From contig JAEBUN010000008.1 in the NCBI GenBank assembly GCA_023014365.1, positions 868,001 through 932,000 on the forward strand: 64,000 bases of DNA, given 5' to 3'. The position numbers and the translations under genes are program-made. The stretch comes from Lepiota brunneoincarnata (taxonomy: Eukaryota; Basidiomycota; Agaricomycetes; Agaricales; Agaricaceae). The notes under the pieces were generated by a model. It was given only the letters and a program-made list of their open reading frames with translations, was not told the DNA's origin and did not search any database. Positions 24,017 through 36,074 of this stretch are shown here, piece after piece; positions within the stretch are counted from its first letter, which is position 1; each line of letters begins with the position of its first letter.

Positions 24017-24456
24017 TATCGTTAATTCAGTTCATCAACTATCCTATGGAGGAAGTGCGCTGGTTAGATGAATGCTGGGAGTATTAAAATCCGAACACCC
24101 GCACCAACAAGTCGGAAGAAAATAAGGAAAAATTCCCTCTAAAGCTTTCAGGAGACCTGTTTCAGCTCATGGAGCGGCCGAGTCAAATCACTGCTTGTTC
24201 AATGGCGAGTCAGATGGTTTGAGCACGGGTTACATATTTCAGCTTGGTGGGGGAGTTGCGCCACCCATTATAATCCTTCTCCCGTTCACGCCATGGAATA
24301 AAAATTGGACATGTATTGTGGAAAGCTGCGTGTAGTGTAGGATGCTTTTGGTGCACTCTCTCTATCTAGCCCCGGAAAGGAAAGCTGATCAAAAGGTGCA
24401 AAATGCGGTGCAATCAATAAAACAGACCGTATCCATCGTCCTTCCTTCCCTCTCCA

Positions 24457-25531
24457 ATGCCGACCTCAGGTTTGAATACAGTCTCGCTCAGCACACAGGT
24501 CGGCGGGCACGCTGGGGTGCTCACGACAGAGGATGGCTCGCTTTTGATCAAGCCAGCCCTCCCACGAGAGCTCGCGTTCTACCAGCAACTTCAGGCAGCT
24601 GGTTCTCTCGCCGCTCTCCGTCCTTACGTACCACGGTTCATCGGAACGTTGAAGTTGGAAGGGGAGATGGACGAAAATAATCCCGAGGATGGGGGTACTA
24701 CCGTCAGGCCCTTCCAAGACAAGAAAGATAAGTCAGAGATCGATTAGATGACTTGTCATCGGCTGATAATGGTTCCATAAATACAATCCATAGTCCTCGA
24801 GAATATCTCGCACTCCTTCCTCAAACCCAACATTCTTGATATTAAACTTGGAACGGAGCTCTACGATGATGAGGCGTCACCGGAAAAGGTCCATCGCATG
24901 GAGGAGACCGCACGCCAAACGACGTCCTTTGAGACTGGGATCCGTCTAACAGGTTTCCAGGTATGGAGAGGACTATGTTGATGTCCTGCTTATGCTAATG
25001 TGTCGATTACAGGTCTATGACAACGTTTCTGGGTTAGCGGTCAACACACCCAAGTCCTATGGCAAATCTATCAAACCCGTGGATCTGCCAGACGGCATCG
25101 CTAGATTCTTCCCGATAGGAACCCCTGTCGTAGAGGGATCGACGGAGAGCTCAAGTGGACTTCCTCCACCCGTTCTCCTACCCATTCTGAAGGCCGTTCG
25201 TGAGGAGGTTCAAGAAATCCGTGAAGCTTTTGCTTCTCTTGAACTCCGCATGGTAGGAGGCAGCCTGCTCATCGTTTATGAGGCAGACTGGAGCCGTGCA
25301 GAGGAGGGATTGAAATGCGAGGGCCTGGACAGTGATGAGGACGATGACGAGGGTGGGGATGAGGACGAGGATGAGGACGGAGCGAAGAAGGGACCTGGTC
25401 CACCATTCACAGTCAAGCTGATTGACTTTGCCCATACAAAAGTGGTACCAGGCCAAGGACCTGACCAGGGTGTTTTGAAAGGGTTTGACACGGTACTGGG
25501 TTTGCTAGATGGTCGTATTAGTGTGCTGTAG
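24457..25531 (+). CDS. IPK2: Inositol polyphosphate multikinase (IPK family)
   Basis: Phosphorylates inositol phosphates (Ins(1,4,5)P3 and IP4 in the Arg82/IPMK branch), acting in nucleus and cytoplasm. Three exons: 24457-24694, 24794-24960 and 25013-25531. The first intron (24695-24793) hides two in-frame stops; the second is 24961-25012. About 307 aa. Motifs: STQVGGHAGVL and LLIKPALPRELAFYQ near the N-terminus; the diagnostic PxxxDxKxG as PNILDIKLGTELYDD; LTGFQVYD; and the C-terminal metal/ATP motif LIDFAHT followed by GPDQGVLKGFDTVLGLL. A long acidic insert (about residues 235-255, D/E-rich) precedes the IDFAHT motif, as in many fungal members. Confidence 0.88.
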
Positions 25532-25911
25532 TCATAGCTAAAAAGGTTTGAGGAGGGCGCGAACCCTAGCGCGACTGACGACATGCCCTGGTCTCCTAAG
25601 ACTAACTCGGCAAGTCCTGCAGGTTGCGGAATTAACTTCCCTGGCCTGTCAAGGACAAATTATTCCAAGTCCGGATCATTCCTTCCGGAACGAGGGTCTG
25701 TGGAAACCAAGTTTTCTGGAGGGGACAGTCTTGAACCAGCGCACTGAGGGCTTTAGCCGCTGAGAAGAACCCTCCTCAGTCCGGATTGGGCCGCTACAGC
25801 CGTTACTCCATCCTGCCATGTAAACATATTTAATACAAAGCCTTATGTGCATTTACTACCACAGCCACTGTCTATTCATACTCAACTCCCAATCTTGACT
25901 TTTACCTAACC
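25532..25911. other. Intergenic
   Basis: Spacer between two genes in the same orientation. It serves as promoter region of the CDC73 gene (AT-rich TATTTAATA near 25828). No gene seen. Confidence 0.45.
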
Positions 25912-27543
25912 ATGGACGCACTCAATGCACTCCAGCAGGCCATAAAATCAAAAGAGACCATCTCCTACTCAAATGTCCATGGACCATGCTCGTCGCTTGC
26001 AGTCGCCACCCACATTACCCTTCCCTTAGACACCCTGCCCAAGTCTGCACCAACGCGTTACCGCAGGACGGGCACCTCAGGATCCTCACCGCAAGACTTT
26101 TACACTGTCGAAGCCATCTATCTTGCATGGTTACTGCGCGATGCCGCGGGTGCAGAGTACATGAAGCAGACGCGAGAAAATGGTCTTACTGTGGGGTTCG
26201 TTAGTGTGACAGAAAGGAAGAATGTGGTCGATTGGCTGGAGGGGCGCATATCTGACAATGAACGCATCACACCCATAACGTCAGGTGAGCGGTTTTCCCC
26301 TTGCTTCATGAACAGAGTGTACTGACCCCGGGAAAGCTGAGTCGACAACACCACCTGGCACACCACCGCGAACTGGCCATGCCCTCCCTGCCGTCACCCC
26401 CAAGTCTGCAGCCGCGGAACAGTCGTCCTCACCCTCAAAACGACGCTACGTGCCTGACTCGCATGATATTGAGGTCGTAAAAAAGATAAGGCAGAGTGAA
26501 GTTGAGCTGCGGGATCGCAACACTGTATTACGAGGCAACAAACCCAATGTACGTCTTCGGTGACACTGCCCCATTTGTTTCCTTTGGCTTGACCCACTTG
26601 TAGAATTTCTCTACCGTTCGTACGGTATATGCAGATAAGCTTAAAAAGCTGAGGGAGGCCAGCCGATCTGGCGCTCCTCCCGCTTCTGTCCCTACTCCAG
26701 GTATGCGTTCCTCTTCTCTTTATCACGCCAGTTCTAATCCCCTTACCCCGAAGACACCAAACTCCAGGCGAAGAAAGCCCGTAGGTTTATCGAGTTGTAT
26801 CATTTTCATCACCTGCCCATACCTCTATCTAAGGAAATTTCCAACCTATCATCATCATCTCTTCCTCGCCAACCGCACTCATCACCATGCATAATGTCAA
26901 GCGTTTCCTTCAGGAGTCTACGTGAGCACTTCCCCCCGGCTCTCACTCTTGCTATCCCGTAACACCTTACTCCAGCTATGAACACTCCCAAGAAGCTCGC
27001 GCGCGAGCAACGGCAGAAGGGAATACTAGGCCTGAAGACCTAATCCCCATCTACCGACGACGAACCCATATTGATTCGAGTGGAAAGGAAATAGAGACAC
27101 AAGCCAAATACTTTGTGGTCGATAGCGTTGAAGCTTTATCCAAGTTCGGCGCGGATGCGTGGGACCGGGTGGTTTGCGTGATGACCACAGGCCAGGCGTG
27201 GCAGTTCAGGCCATACAAATGGAACGAGCCTCGCCAGCTGTTCCACCACGGTACGCACCTGCCACACGAGGAGGTTTTGTGTCTCTGATACATCTTCACC
27301 TCAGTCAAAGGTATTTACGTTACATGGTCGAATGATCCCCCCAACCCCAAAATTAAAGACTGGAACGTGACAGAACTGAAGGTACACTCTTGTCGCCCGA
27401 ATACTGCTATATCACCTGGTGAACTTGTTTCTTGACAGATTGACCCCCACCGGCGACATGTTGACAAGGCTGTCGTAGCGCAATTTTGGAAAACTCTCGA
27501 CGCATGGATTCTAGCAAATAAGCCTTGGCTAATGAAAGCATAG
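25912..27543 (+). CDS. CDC73: CDC73 / parafibromin, Paf1 complex subunit
   Basis: Component of the Paf1 complex that travels with RNA polymerase II and supports elongation and histone modification. Eight exons, with introns at 26285-26336, 26549-26603, 26701-26753, 26781-26833, 26922-26975, 27251-27304 and 27382-27438, all GT-AG. The spliced length is 1254 nt (417 aa). N-terminal signature: FYTVEAIYLAWLLRDA...ENGLTVGFVSVTERKNVVDWLEG. Middle: KIRQSEVELRDRNTVLRGNK and SSSPTALITMHNVKRFLQES. C-terminal Ras-like domain: FVVDSVEALSKFGADAW, RVVCVMTTGQAWQFRPYKW, VKGIYVTWSN, and HVDKAVVAQFWKTLDAW. Exon 4 is only 27 nt. No lesion seen. Confidence 0.95.
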
Positions 27544-27970
27544 ATTTGACTTTGTATATTTATTAGTGTATGGATCCCACGAGATTGACCCCATCATCGG
27601 TTTTCAATGTCCGACACGAAAAGCGGAGGGCAAGGCACCGATCCCTTTTCCTTAATGCATCCAAGTCAAATTACAATCCTTGGCCGGCACACCTTCCCCA
27701 CGGCTGGTTTGTGCCAAAGAGGTGCTGAAACTGACACCTTGTGGATATCTTAGTGCTCGGTCTTTCGAGGCCGCAGTCCTAGTGTTGCCTTCGCCCCTGG
27801 GACTAGAGCCGGTAATCCGTACATCTGTATCTTGGCTTACAATATATCACCTTTCCTAAACCTCGATCGGCGGTGTTCTAAGAACACTCACGTGCATATC
27901 AGTTATCGATCCTTGCCTCAAACCACAACTACCACTTTCTTGGGAACTCTCTTGACGGCGCTGCTTCGGA
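27544..27970. other. Intergenic
   Basis: Promoter region of the DUF6697 gene. No gene or repeat seen. Confidence 0.45.
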
Positions 27971-29946
27971 ATGGCGACCATTCCAAACCACTCGGGCGAA
28001 GAAAAACATTATTCTTTCATAGTTTCCTACGACTCCGAGCCCGGCGATGAAGTCAAGCAGGAAATCTTAACAGTAAGTGTTCCTACCTTGACCCCCCTTT
28101 CTCGACACGCCCTCAACTTACCAAAGAGTCCGTTGCGTATTGCGGAGATGGCGATAGAAATCCAGCTTGAGAACCTCCGTGTTAAAGAAGCTATGAGTGC
28201 GCGGGACGCTCTTGTCCAAAAATTATCAGAGGCACACGCTTCGATTCGCGAGAAGACGGAGCTGATAGAACGCTTGCAGCAAGCCCTTACTGCGACGATG
28301 AACGGCGATAACGTGAACACAAACCAGGCATCGGTTTCGTCGCCTACTATTCCCCAACAGAGCTGGGACCAGACAACGGAGATCACTGGGCTCCGAGCCC
28401 AGATCGCCGACCTTGAGGCATTAATACAGGACCTTCGGCTTAGCTCAAGGAACGCTGTTGGTCCGCCGCCAAGATATGAAGAAGAGGAATGCAAGGTGTG
28501 CTACCAGAACGTGGATATATGCGTCTTTTGACTGCTTTCCAATAGAACGAGTCTCCTGAGAACTCGGTCCCTCGCCTCATGGTGCCGATCCCGGACGCTC
28601 AGACTGTTACAGTAGCTATCTCCCCTCTCATAAATCATGCTGCAACCCAAGTCGCAACGGCACCTTTTCGCCAAGAACAGGTGAGTGTGTATGCATCAAA
28701 CAACTGTGCGAACTATTGACAATATGCTTGTTGGACTTCTAGGCCGTCCAAACATCTATGTCAGAGGGGCCGGAAGACACAGTCAACACCCGTTTTGCTA
28801 TTCTCGCGTCCATTCCGTTACCCGACAGCCCACCCGATGATACATTGAAACCAATCGTCTTGCCGCCTACCTGTACATTACACGAATTTCTCAGTGCCAC
28901 ATCCGGGGTATGCGTTCCACCATATGGTTTTGAACTTTCGGTTGATTCATTCTCTAGACTCTGCGAAATTTGTAAGTGACCCGCTCAAGCGAAGCAACAT
29001 AGGCCGTTATGCTTCTTCTAGACTCGGCAATTACCGTGTACTGCAGAGCCTGACAACAAAGTGGTGTCCGAGTCGCGAGGAGCATGGTTACTTTTACAGT
29101 CCCCTCTTCAAGTGCAGCACCAACCCCCGGGTCACGACCGCGCACCGATGGCAATTAGTGGACGTCACCGCCCGTATGAAACATCCCACTGGTAGGTTTG
29201 CGTTCTCGATCCTTCTACACTAATAGATCCTTCATGTAGAGTGCTTCTATAACCGCGAGGGGCTTTGGTATTATGCTGGTTCATACAAAGCGTTTCGGCT
29301 CGAGGATCTCACAGTCAAAGAATGGACCGAATTATCTACTGAGGTGTGCCATTACAAATTATTGTTTCATTAATTGACCTTTATATTCCCCGTCACGCAG
29401 ACTACAAGCTATCTTGTCAAAGAAACGATTTCTGGGCGCAAGAACGTCTCTCCGCAGAATATCTATGAGATCAATCAGCTCTACAGTGCGGGTGCCCTAA
29501 AAATAGCCTGTGTTGGTCTCCAGTGTGTCGGTTTCAACAGGGACGTCTATAAATCTGTGCTCGACCACGCTGCCAAGTACACTCAAGCTAAATGGAAAGC
29601 AGTGAATGCAACCCTACCTCCTGCGACAATTTTGGGCGGCGGCGTATCGACACTAGTTACTATACCTGGAGCTGGTGCAGTGGCCAGCGTCAGCCACCGA
29701 TCTGCTACCACTACCGTGAAATCGCCTCCTGGTACCTCGAGGCCTGTTTCCCCGACGTCACTGGGTGCAGCAAGTGTAGGATTCGGCGCTGTCGCGGCTA
29801 GTCTCGGGTTAGGGAACGGCGCTACTTGGAATGCGACTGCCACAGTCCTGGCTCAGAGCCAGATGATACACGCCGCTGGCGGGAGCGAAAATGTACAGCC
29901 TGTCGATGCTGCAGCCATTACCTATAGAACCACTCCTAAGAGATGA
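27971..29946 (+). CDS. DUF6697-type protein with N-terminal coiled coil
   Basis: Eight exons, with introns at 28073-28126, 28496-28545, 28681-28742, 28908-28957, 28972-29021, 29192-29239 and 29344-29400. The spliced length is 1605 nt (534 aa). Exon 5 has just 14 nt (28958-28971, TLRNL). The N-terminal half is a coiled coil (IQLENLRVKEAM..., EKTELIERLQQAL, LRAQIADLEALIQDL). The conserved domain follows: NYRVLQSLTTKWCPSREEHG, YNREGLWYYAGSYKAFRL, INQLYSAGALKIACVGLQC, VGFNRDVYKSVLDHAAKY. The tail is Ala/Gly/Ser-rich and probably disordered. The family is uncharacterised and common in Agaricomycetes. A decayed fragment of a paralogue lies at about 42.9-43.1 kb. Confidence 0.85.
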
Positions 29947-30259
29947 AGGATATTGGCGGTATGATTCATTCTTTTTTTCTTTCGCTCTGGTAGCTTGGGA
30001 TGCGCACGGCACAACTACATATGTACTACTTTGTTCAGAAACATCAGGTGATTGCAACTCCTATACTCTGTCATTCCTGGCACGATACCGGCGAGAATTT
30101 TACAAATGCCCAGTCCCACGTTCGCCATTCCACCACATTTCGTCGCTGTCTCCACACCCCACACGTGACTGGTCTAATATCGCTCCAGCTTGCCTGCCTG
30201 AGACATGCGACTGCACAATCAGCACCTACAACATTGTCCTCAGCTTAAGCCAACCCCTC
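29947..30259. other. Intergenic
   Basis: Spacer between the DUF6697 gene and the F-box gene. The two genes run in the same direction. No further gene seen. Confidence 0.4.
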
Positions 30260-31659
30260 ATGACACCCCCCGAGGCCTCAACCTGCCACATTTCCAAGCT
30301 CCCAAATGAACTCTTCATCCTGATTTTTCGCTATCTGGTCATTCCATACCAAATCGAGCCTCACGAACTGACTCTCCCCGAGTGGCACACCACAGCATCT
30401 ATACAGGCCGAGCATGGACATCGTGAAGTACAGAAGGCAGGTATTTTTTTCTTGGTGTGTAAAGGAGGCTGACCCGATAACTACAGGGAATGTTCAGTGG
30501 CCAGGCGCCCTGCTTTGTTTGCAAGGCCTGGTATACCCTTCAAGTTCCTCTCCTATACGAGTGGATTACAATCTACCGCAATAAGAACCTCAAACAACTC
30601 CTCAAAATCCTACGCTGTCGACAAGTACGGAAAAGGAGCACGTATCTCGACAATGCTGGACGGTACACCAAGCGGTTGGACATCGCCTTCAAGGATGACG
30701 AGGCGCTGCTCAAGGGTGCCTTCAACATCCTTATGGAGATAATTAGGCAACTTCCAAATCTTGAAGTGTCGGTGATCAAGACGGTCTATCCACTTTACAG
30801 GGATGACATGGATCATCACATTTTTGACGCAATATCACCTAAATTAAAAGTGATCAGTTGGGTTGACATCCATGAACAACTACCTGAAGTGAATTTGTAC
30901 ACTTTCCTGAAATCCCATCCAAACCTCGTAGCCATCAACCTCCCCTCCCGAATTGATCATAGGAAGCCACCTAACGCCGACTCGGTTCTTTGCCAATCAT
31001 TGGAGCATATCTGTGTATACACTCATGATCGCCACGATGACTCCAAAGATCTGTGCCTCTTCGGACCCTTCCCATCTCTAAAGAGGTTATCCCTCGTGGA
31101 ACACTGGCAACCGATATCTCGCGAGCTCGTTCGCCCTTTAGCGCAATCCAAAGCCACGCTTACCAGTGTCCAGCTCAACCTCTCCTATCTATCGGGTTTA
31201 GAGAGCGTGGCCTGGCCCCAACCCCTGTTCAACAACAGCCCCCTCTTGCGACGGCTGGACCTTGTTATTGCAGAATGGCCTTGGAGTAAACCAGTGCGGA
31301 CACAGTGGCACTATCCTTCCTCCGTTTCGGAGATTGGCGTGCGAGTAATCAAGCCATATCTGCCATCCGGAAGAGCTATTTTGTGGTTTTTCATCCAACT
31401 TACGTACATCACAACGAGGAAGGAAGAGAGACCTGTGGTGGTTCAGTTTCTTGATGAATTCAACATTCAGCAGGTGATGGCTCGTTGCGGTGTTTTAATC
31501 CCAAACCGACATTGGCTTCTTACCTCGTGGAAGAGTCCGTCCGGGGAGATGTTTGATCTGTTGGCGCTCGAGGACACTGTTGAGGAGTTGCAACAAAGGG
31601 CAAGATCAAATGTAATGGATATGACCTCCTGGTTGGAGAATTTTGGGTCCGACTTCTGA
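30260..31659 (+). CDS. F-box-like protein, intact paralogue 2 (GC-AG intron)
   Basis: ATG at 30260. Exon 1 is 30260-30436 (59 codons, ISKLPNELFILIFRYLVIPYQIEP, F-box-like). A 50-nt intron (30437-30486) has donor GCAGGT and acceptor CTACAG. The nearby GT alternative gives the wrong phase, so this is a GC-AG intron. Exon 2 opens with GMFSGQAPCFVCKAWYTLQVPLLYEW, then GRYTKRLDIAFKDDE, IIRQLPNLEV, LRR-like repeats (FPSLKRLSLVEHW), and a conserved C-terminus (VVQFLDEFNIQQVMA, LTSWKSPSGEMFDLLALED). Total 449 aa with no lesion. The likely role is substrate adaptor of an SCF ubiquitin ligase, by family analogy. Confidence 0.78.
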
Positions 31660-32214
31660 TTTTTGGATGTGTCATCCCCCATTTTAATGTGGATCGCCAT
31701 GTGCGTTTTTGAGTACAGTACATATATTCCACTGTTATTACAGCCGACCCAACCAATTTCAGTAGTTCTGCAATCGCAGTGGTGGTACAAAAGGGAATAT
31801 CAAAGTAACCATATGGCGCCATAAAAATGCGCCTTGGACCAACTACCCAGGGTTCCTAGGACAGTTAACCACTTCCTATCCAGTGGATTATCCCTACCTT
31901 CCAGCGAAGGCTGCACAGGCAATCTCCCACTACCTCCTTCTGCCTTGCGCTGCGAGTAACTAGATGAGCTGACAAAAACGTGATGGGTCTGTGCAGGAGG
32001 ACTCTTAGGATACATCTGCTCGAGAGCCTCAGGACAAGATCACATCGGCTTCGCCCGTCACCATTTGAGCCCCCATGCACAATGCATGCTGTTCCCTCAT
32101 CATCCCGCATCGTAATCATATCAATGTATCTCATGAGCATGTCCTCTCCAGAAAATTCGCGTTCACTCGAATCCACCTCTCGATGCCTTGCCGTGCTCCA
32201 GCTCAAGACGCTTG
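31660..32214. other. Intergenic, eroded
   Basis: Short frames on both strands without recognisable motifs. May contain remains of a lost GTPase-pair unit (see the repeat at 32215). Confidence 0.35.
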
Positions 32215-32420
32215 ACGCTGTAGAGTTTGCCCCGGGCGTTGGGTTGACTCCCCGACCACCTTCCATTTCTCCTGCTCTCGTTTATCTTCATCGAGAGGGC
32301 CATGCATTGTTTCGGAATATTCGCGTTGTCTTCGGTTCGAGCGCTAAATCACAACCAGATAATTGACGTTCATGGAGGAACTGGTCCCGAGATGATCGAT
32401 GATTAAGGCACCACTGAATC
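32215..32420 (+). repeat. R0: right-end repeat of a lost GTPase-pair unit
   Basis: The sequence from TAGAGTTTGCCCC through CATTTCTCCTGCTCTCGTTT, GAGGGCCATGCATTGTTTCGG and CGTTGTCTTCGGTTC matches the stretches at about 35830-36010 and 39790-39960 that end the two complete units. It sits immediately left of unit A, as expected for a tandem array that once held at least three units. Confidence 0.65.
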
Positions 32421-32602
32421 CATTATTTTAATGAACGACGAAAGTTTTTTGCCATTGAACACGGTGGCCGAGGGGTACTTAACGCACCGATAGTTTTCAT
32501 TTGTCTACCAGGAATCAAGATGAATATACATGACTATTTAGAGGAGGGAGGCGAGGACAAGGGTGGGAGCTACGCATCGTATCATACAATTGTTTCCGGG
32601 GT

Positions 32603-33628
32603 CTACTGATAGTTGGCATGAGGAACTGGGTCATGAACATGGGAATATTGCTGAGAGGTAGAAGACGTGTGATTGGGATAATAGGGTGAAGTTGGAGAAG
32701 GTTGGGGACCATCAGGGACGGTCCAAGGTTGATGGTGTCGGTCGGCGCCAGTCTCTTGCCTACGGTCGGTTGCTGCACGGCATTGGAGTACGATATATTT
32801 GCCAAGCGACCACACAAGATGGAACACCATACCCCCAAGGACACGGAGGTCCCACTCTTCATCTCCAGTATGATCTGTCGGGTAACCATTGTATGCTTCG
32901 TAATGACCCTGCATGGAAGATTTGATTTGCTTTAACCATGACTCCCGGTCCCCAACTCCCCATGCGTCCTCAGGGCAATTAGTCTTGATTAATTCTCGAA
33001 CGATTTTGACTGATTCCTGGTACTCTTCTTCTAACACATTCTTCTTCCCCTTTGTGGCGGTCACACATGCATGACCAGCGAATTTCATCCCCCGACGAGC
33101 AAACTGCTCCTTGTTCTTATCCCACCAACCCTCCATCGACTCCTCGTTTTCGAGTCCCGTAATAATCACCACAATCGGAACACTCTTCTGACAGATAGTC
33201 CCCCATAAGAGATCGTAGTTGACCTTGAAGATATCACGGTACCGCGACCAGCGTATACAGTAAACCAGAAGACTGAGCCCACTTGTACTAAGCTGCTCAA
33301 CGAGATGCTGGAGATGACTGAGTGCCACATCTGCTGGGACAGTCCCTGCTGCGCCGTCGCTGAGGCCAGCAGTATCCCAGATGGTGTAATCCACATCATC
33401 AATTGTGATAGGATAAGAGGTACTTTCGAAGGTACAACCAACCAGGTGATTGCCCACAGGGGCCACGGCGGCTTTGTTCGGTTCGGAGAGCATGTCGATG
33501 ATGCTGCTCTTCCCTGTGCCCGTCTCACCGAAGATTACAATGTTTCTAGGTGGTTTGGGCTCTTTGGGAGGGGAATTAGTGGATTGCGCAGGTCGAAGAT
33601 TTTCTGTATACGCGAGTAGCAACATCAA
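32603..33628 (-). CDS. P-loop GTPase, unit A minus gene
   Basis: 341-codon frame. G1/Walker A is GETGTGKSS near residue 35; G2 region is TFESTSYP; G3 is DTAGL; the G4-like segment is VIITGLENEE. After the G domain comes a helical region (EEEYQESVKIVRELIK) and a Pro/Ser/His-rich tail ending in VPHANYQ. This fits the Agaricomycete 'G domain-containing' 50S-binding-GTPase-like proteins; their role is unknown. The N-terminus differs from unit B by a T-run length change near 33650, so the real start may lie upstream. It is head to head with the plus GTPase gene of the unit. Confidence 0.8.
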   Translation of the reverse strand: MMLLLAYTENLRPAQSTNSPPKEPKPPRNIVIFGETGTGKSSIIDMLSEPNKAAVAPVGNHLVGCTFESTSYPITIDDVDYTIWDTAGLSDGAAGTVPADVALSHLQHLVEQLSTSGLSLLVYCIRWSRYRDIFKVNYDLLWGTICQKSVPIVVIITGLENEESMEGWWDKNKEQFARRGMKFAGHACVTATKGKKNVLEEEYQESVKIVRELIKTNCPEDAWGVGDRESWLKQIKSSMQGHYEAYNGYPTDHTGDEEWDLRVLGGMVFHLVWSLGKYIVLQCRAATDRRQETGADRHHQPWTVPDGPQPSPTSPYYPNHTSSTSQQYSHVHDPVPHANYQ

Positions 33629-34381
33629 TTCCTGAAGCTTGGAGAGAGATAAAAAAAAACATACTTGTCGCCGCTCTGATATTGGACCTACTCATAATTT
33701 CAGACATTATGCGAAGGTGTGCTCGACAACTGGGGCGTAATGAGTAGACGGATTGGATGAGATTGCGTTGTTACATCGGCCCCCTTAAGAGCATTTCCAC
33801 TGGCGTCGTCAATATTGGCCCGACGAAGTGTGATGGATGCCTCTAGCTGTTCTATATCAAAACGGCGCAATCTTGGCGTTGTGCTGAGTGTTACACATTA
33901 AGGATCTGGGCTGTGGCTCCCATGGGCCATCATAACGGCAGTACATAACAGCAGTGGAGTGTGTGCACACTTACCACTTGTTCGGAGTCGAGAAGCCAAA
34001 CCACTTTAAGAAAGCTGTTGCGAGGGGGTTTCCAGAGAGGAAACTACATGTTGATGGCCCAAGCTGGAAAAGGTAACAATGTATACAAAGCGACTACCCC
34101 TTGAGTTATGCTACCGAATAAGTCGCTCCGCAGCACCTTCTTCTCAGATTGTGGGTCCCAAATTCCAGAAGCCATTGTCCAATTTTATCTGAAAGGCAAG
34201 ATGAATCATACAGCACTGACTGATAGGAACGAAAGTTGCCTCGCGCCGGTGGTATATGTAAATAAATTGAAGGACCTAGGACAATGGTTAGCGCCAATCG
34301 TCACCCTCGAATCTTGGGGTCGGCTACATTTGCCCATGGGTTTCGGGAAGATTATAAAAGATCAAAGCGTAAAAGCCAGAA

Positions 34382-35442
34382 ATGCCACAGCAACTACCGG
34401 TTTCCTTACTGTGTCGCCCACTCTTTATGCAACTTCCAACCAAACCCAAACAACGCAGACGCAATGTTATCTTGTTCGGGGCGTCAGGGGCTGGGAAAAG
34501 CAGTATTGTCAATATGCTTTCTCCAAATGGAGAAATGGCTGGTACATCCAACGGGGCAGAGGAATGCACGCTCAAGAGTCAGTCCTACCATATCGACATC
34601 AAGGTGTTGAAAAAAGCGTGCAACGGCGGCGTGTTCGTTTGGCCTCGGTGAGCTCGTGAGGCAAACGGATGGCTACATACAACTCGAGTAGACTACTTAA
34701 ATAATATCTACAACAATAAGGTCCGTAAACAATAAAACAATTTCAAATCACATGCATCGCACAGGCTTGCATGATGCCAGAATTCCAACACAAGGGTCTC
34801 CCAGTCACCCTTTGGGATACCCGAGGTCTCGACGAAGGAGAAGAAAGTCGTCTTCCAAAAGTTGATGCGGTTGTCCAGCTGTACAAACTCCTCCTGGGTC
34901 TGAAGGGAGGGGTTAGTCTCTTGGTGTTCGTCATGCGTGCTCCGCGAATTAGGACTTCTACTCCAGCGAACTGGAAGTTATTCCGGGATATCATCTGTCA
35001 GGGCAAAGTGCCCACTGCGATCATCATTACGGGGCTGGAGGAAGAGGATGATAGGGACCAGTGGTGGTCTGATCACAAGGATAGCTTTGAGAAACAGGGC
35101 ATCCGGCTTTCAGAAGTGGCTGGAGTCGCATGTGTCACAGCTTGCAGGGGAAAACGAAAGAGGAGTGGGTATGTGTATGCCGAAGAATATAAAGAGTCCC
35201 AAAAAGAAATACGGCGACTTATACGAAAAACGATTTTGAAGGACCCAGTTCCTGTCCAACCAGTGGAGTGGTTTACACACATTTTCAAGAAATTGAAGGA
35301 ATGGGGCGTGTGTCCTTTTGGCCTTTGGGCTGTCGAGACATTCTTCGGCAAGGATAGCCAAGCTCTCAAGAAGATGAGGAAGCTTCCTGGGTTTTCAGAG
35401 AGCTTTGTTAAGGAGCTGCGCCGGAAGATGGAAAGCGTATGA
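34382..35442 (+). pseudogene. P-loop GTPase, unit A plus gene, interrupted
   Basis: ATG 34382 starts a frame with G1 GASGAGKSS. At 34605 the frame is interrupted by a 186-bp insertion with short inverted ends, after which the G domain resumes (LPVTLWDTRGLDEGEE, G3 DTRGL; IIITGLEEEDD). It ends at 35442 (LRRKMESV). The unit B copy is continuous at this point. A GT at 34604-34605 and an AG at 34763-34764 could allow the insertion to be spliced as an in-phase intron of 161 nt, leaving a few extra residues (ACMMPEFQHKG). It may thus still make protein. Confidence 0.7.
34605..34790. mobile_element. MITE-like 186-bp insertion
   Basis: Present in unit A, absent from unit B. It starts TGTTGAAA and ends TTCCAACA, so the ends are short inverted repeats (TGTTG.../...CAACA). 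It is flanked by a 5-bp direct repeat CAAGG (34600-34604 and 34791-34795); unit B has a single CGAGG there. It contains no coding frame. This is the layout of a small non-autonomous DNA transposon. Confidence 0.7.
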
Positions 35443-36074
35443 AAGGCGTAAGTTTCTGCTCTGTATGAATATACATGATATCAAGCTCACTATTAGCTGC
35501 TAGGAAGCATACGATTGTCAGATGTGAGGGAGTGTCATTACGCTCAGGCTAAGGGCGTCGATTAGCGCCTTACTGGTCAGATACCCGAGTCATCGAATTC
35601 TCTCTCTCTAACAAGTATCCTCCCTCTTGCCTTGCCTTGCCCGTTCATTCCTCATTCGGAGTCCTTCCTCCTTTAACGTGGGGTTGACGCTGTCAGCATC
35701 AACCACTATCAGAAAGCGTGTGTGTTTGTAATGAAGTTATGCATTCTAAATTGTAGCCAAATGCGACATCATTTTTTGGCGAGAGCGTGGGCGCTATTGT
35801 CAATTACTTAGGAGGTGATGATCAGGTCAAGATGCCTGGTGCCGTAGAGTCCACCGACTTTGGGTTGGCTGCCAATCGCTTCCCATTTCTCCTGCTCCCG
35901 TTTGCCTTCATCAAGGGCCATGCGCTGTTTCGGAGCCTTCGTATCCTCTTCGGTTCAATCACTAACTCTCCATACCAGAGAATGCATTTTTAAGAAGTCT
36001 CAAATAGCTGATGATCAAGGCTGCTGGGTTTATTTATGCAGGAGCGTTTGTATACCAATCACAGAACATGATAT

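Noticed and set aside
24700..24793. IPMK as pseudogene because of TAG and TAA in frame
   Set aside because: A GT-AG intron at 24695-24793 removes both stops and joins the exons in phase, giving a whole-codon protein.
34108..34659. 183-codon forward frame upstream of and overlapping the unit A plus GTPase
   Set aside because: It overlaps the GTPase in another frame. The equivalent frame in unit B is broken (38256-38537), so it is not conserved.
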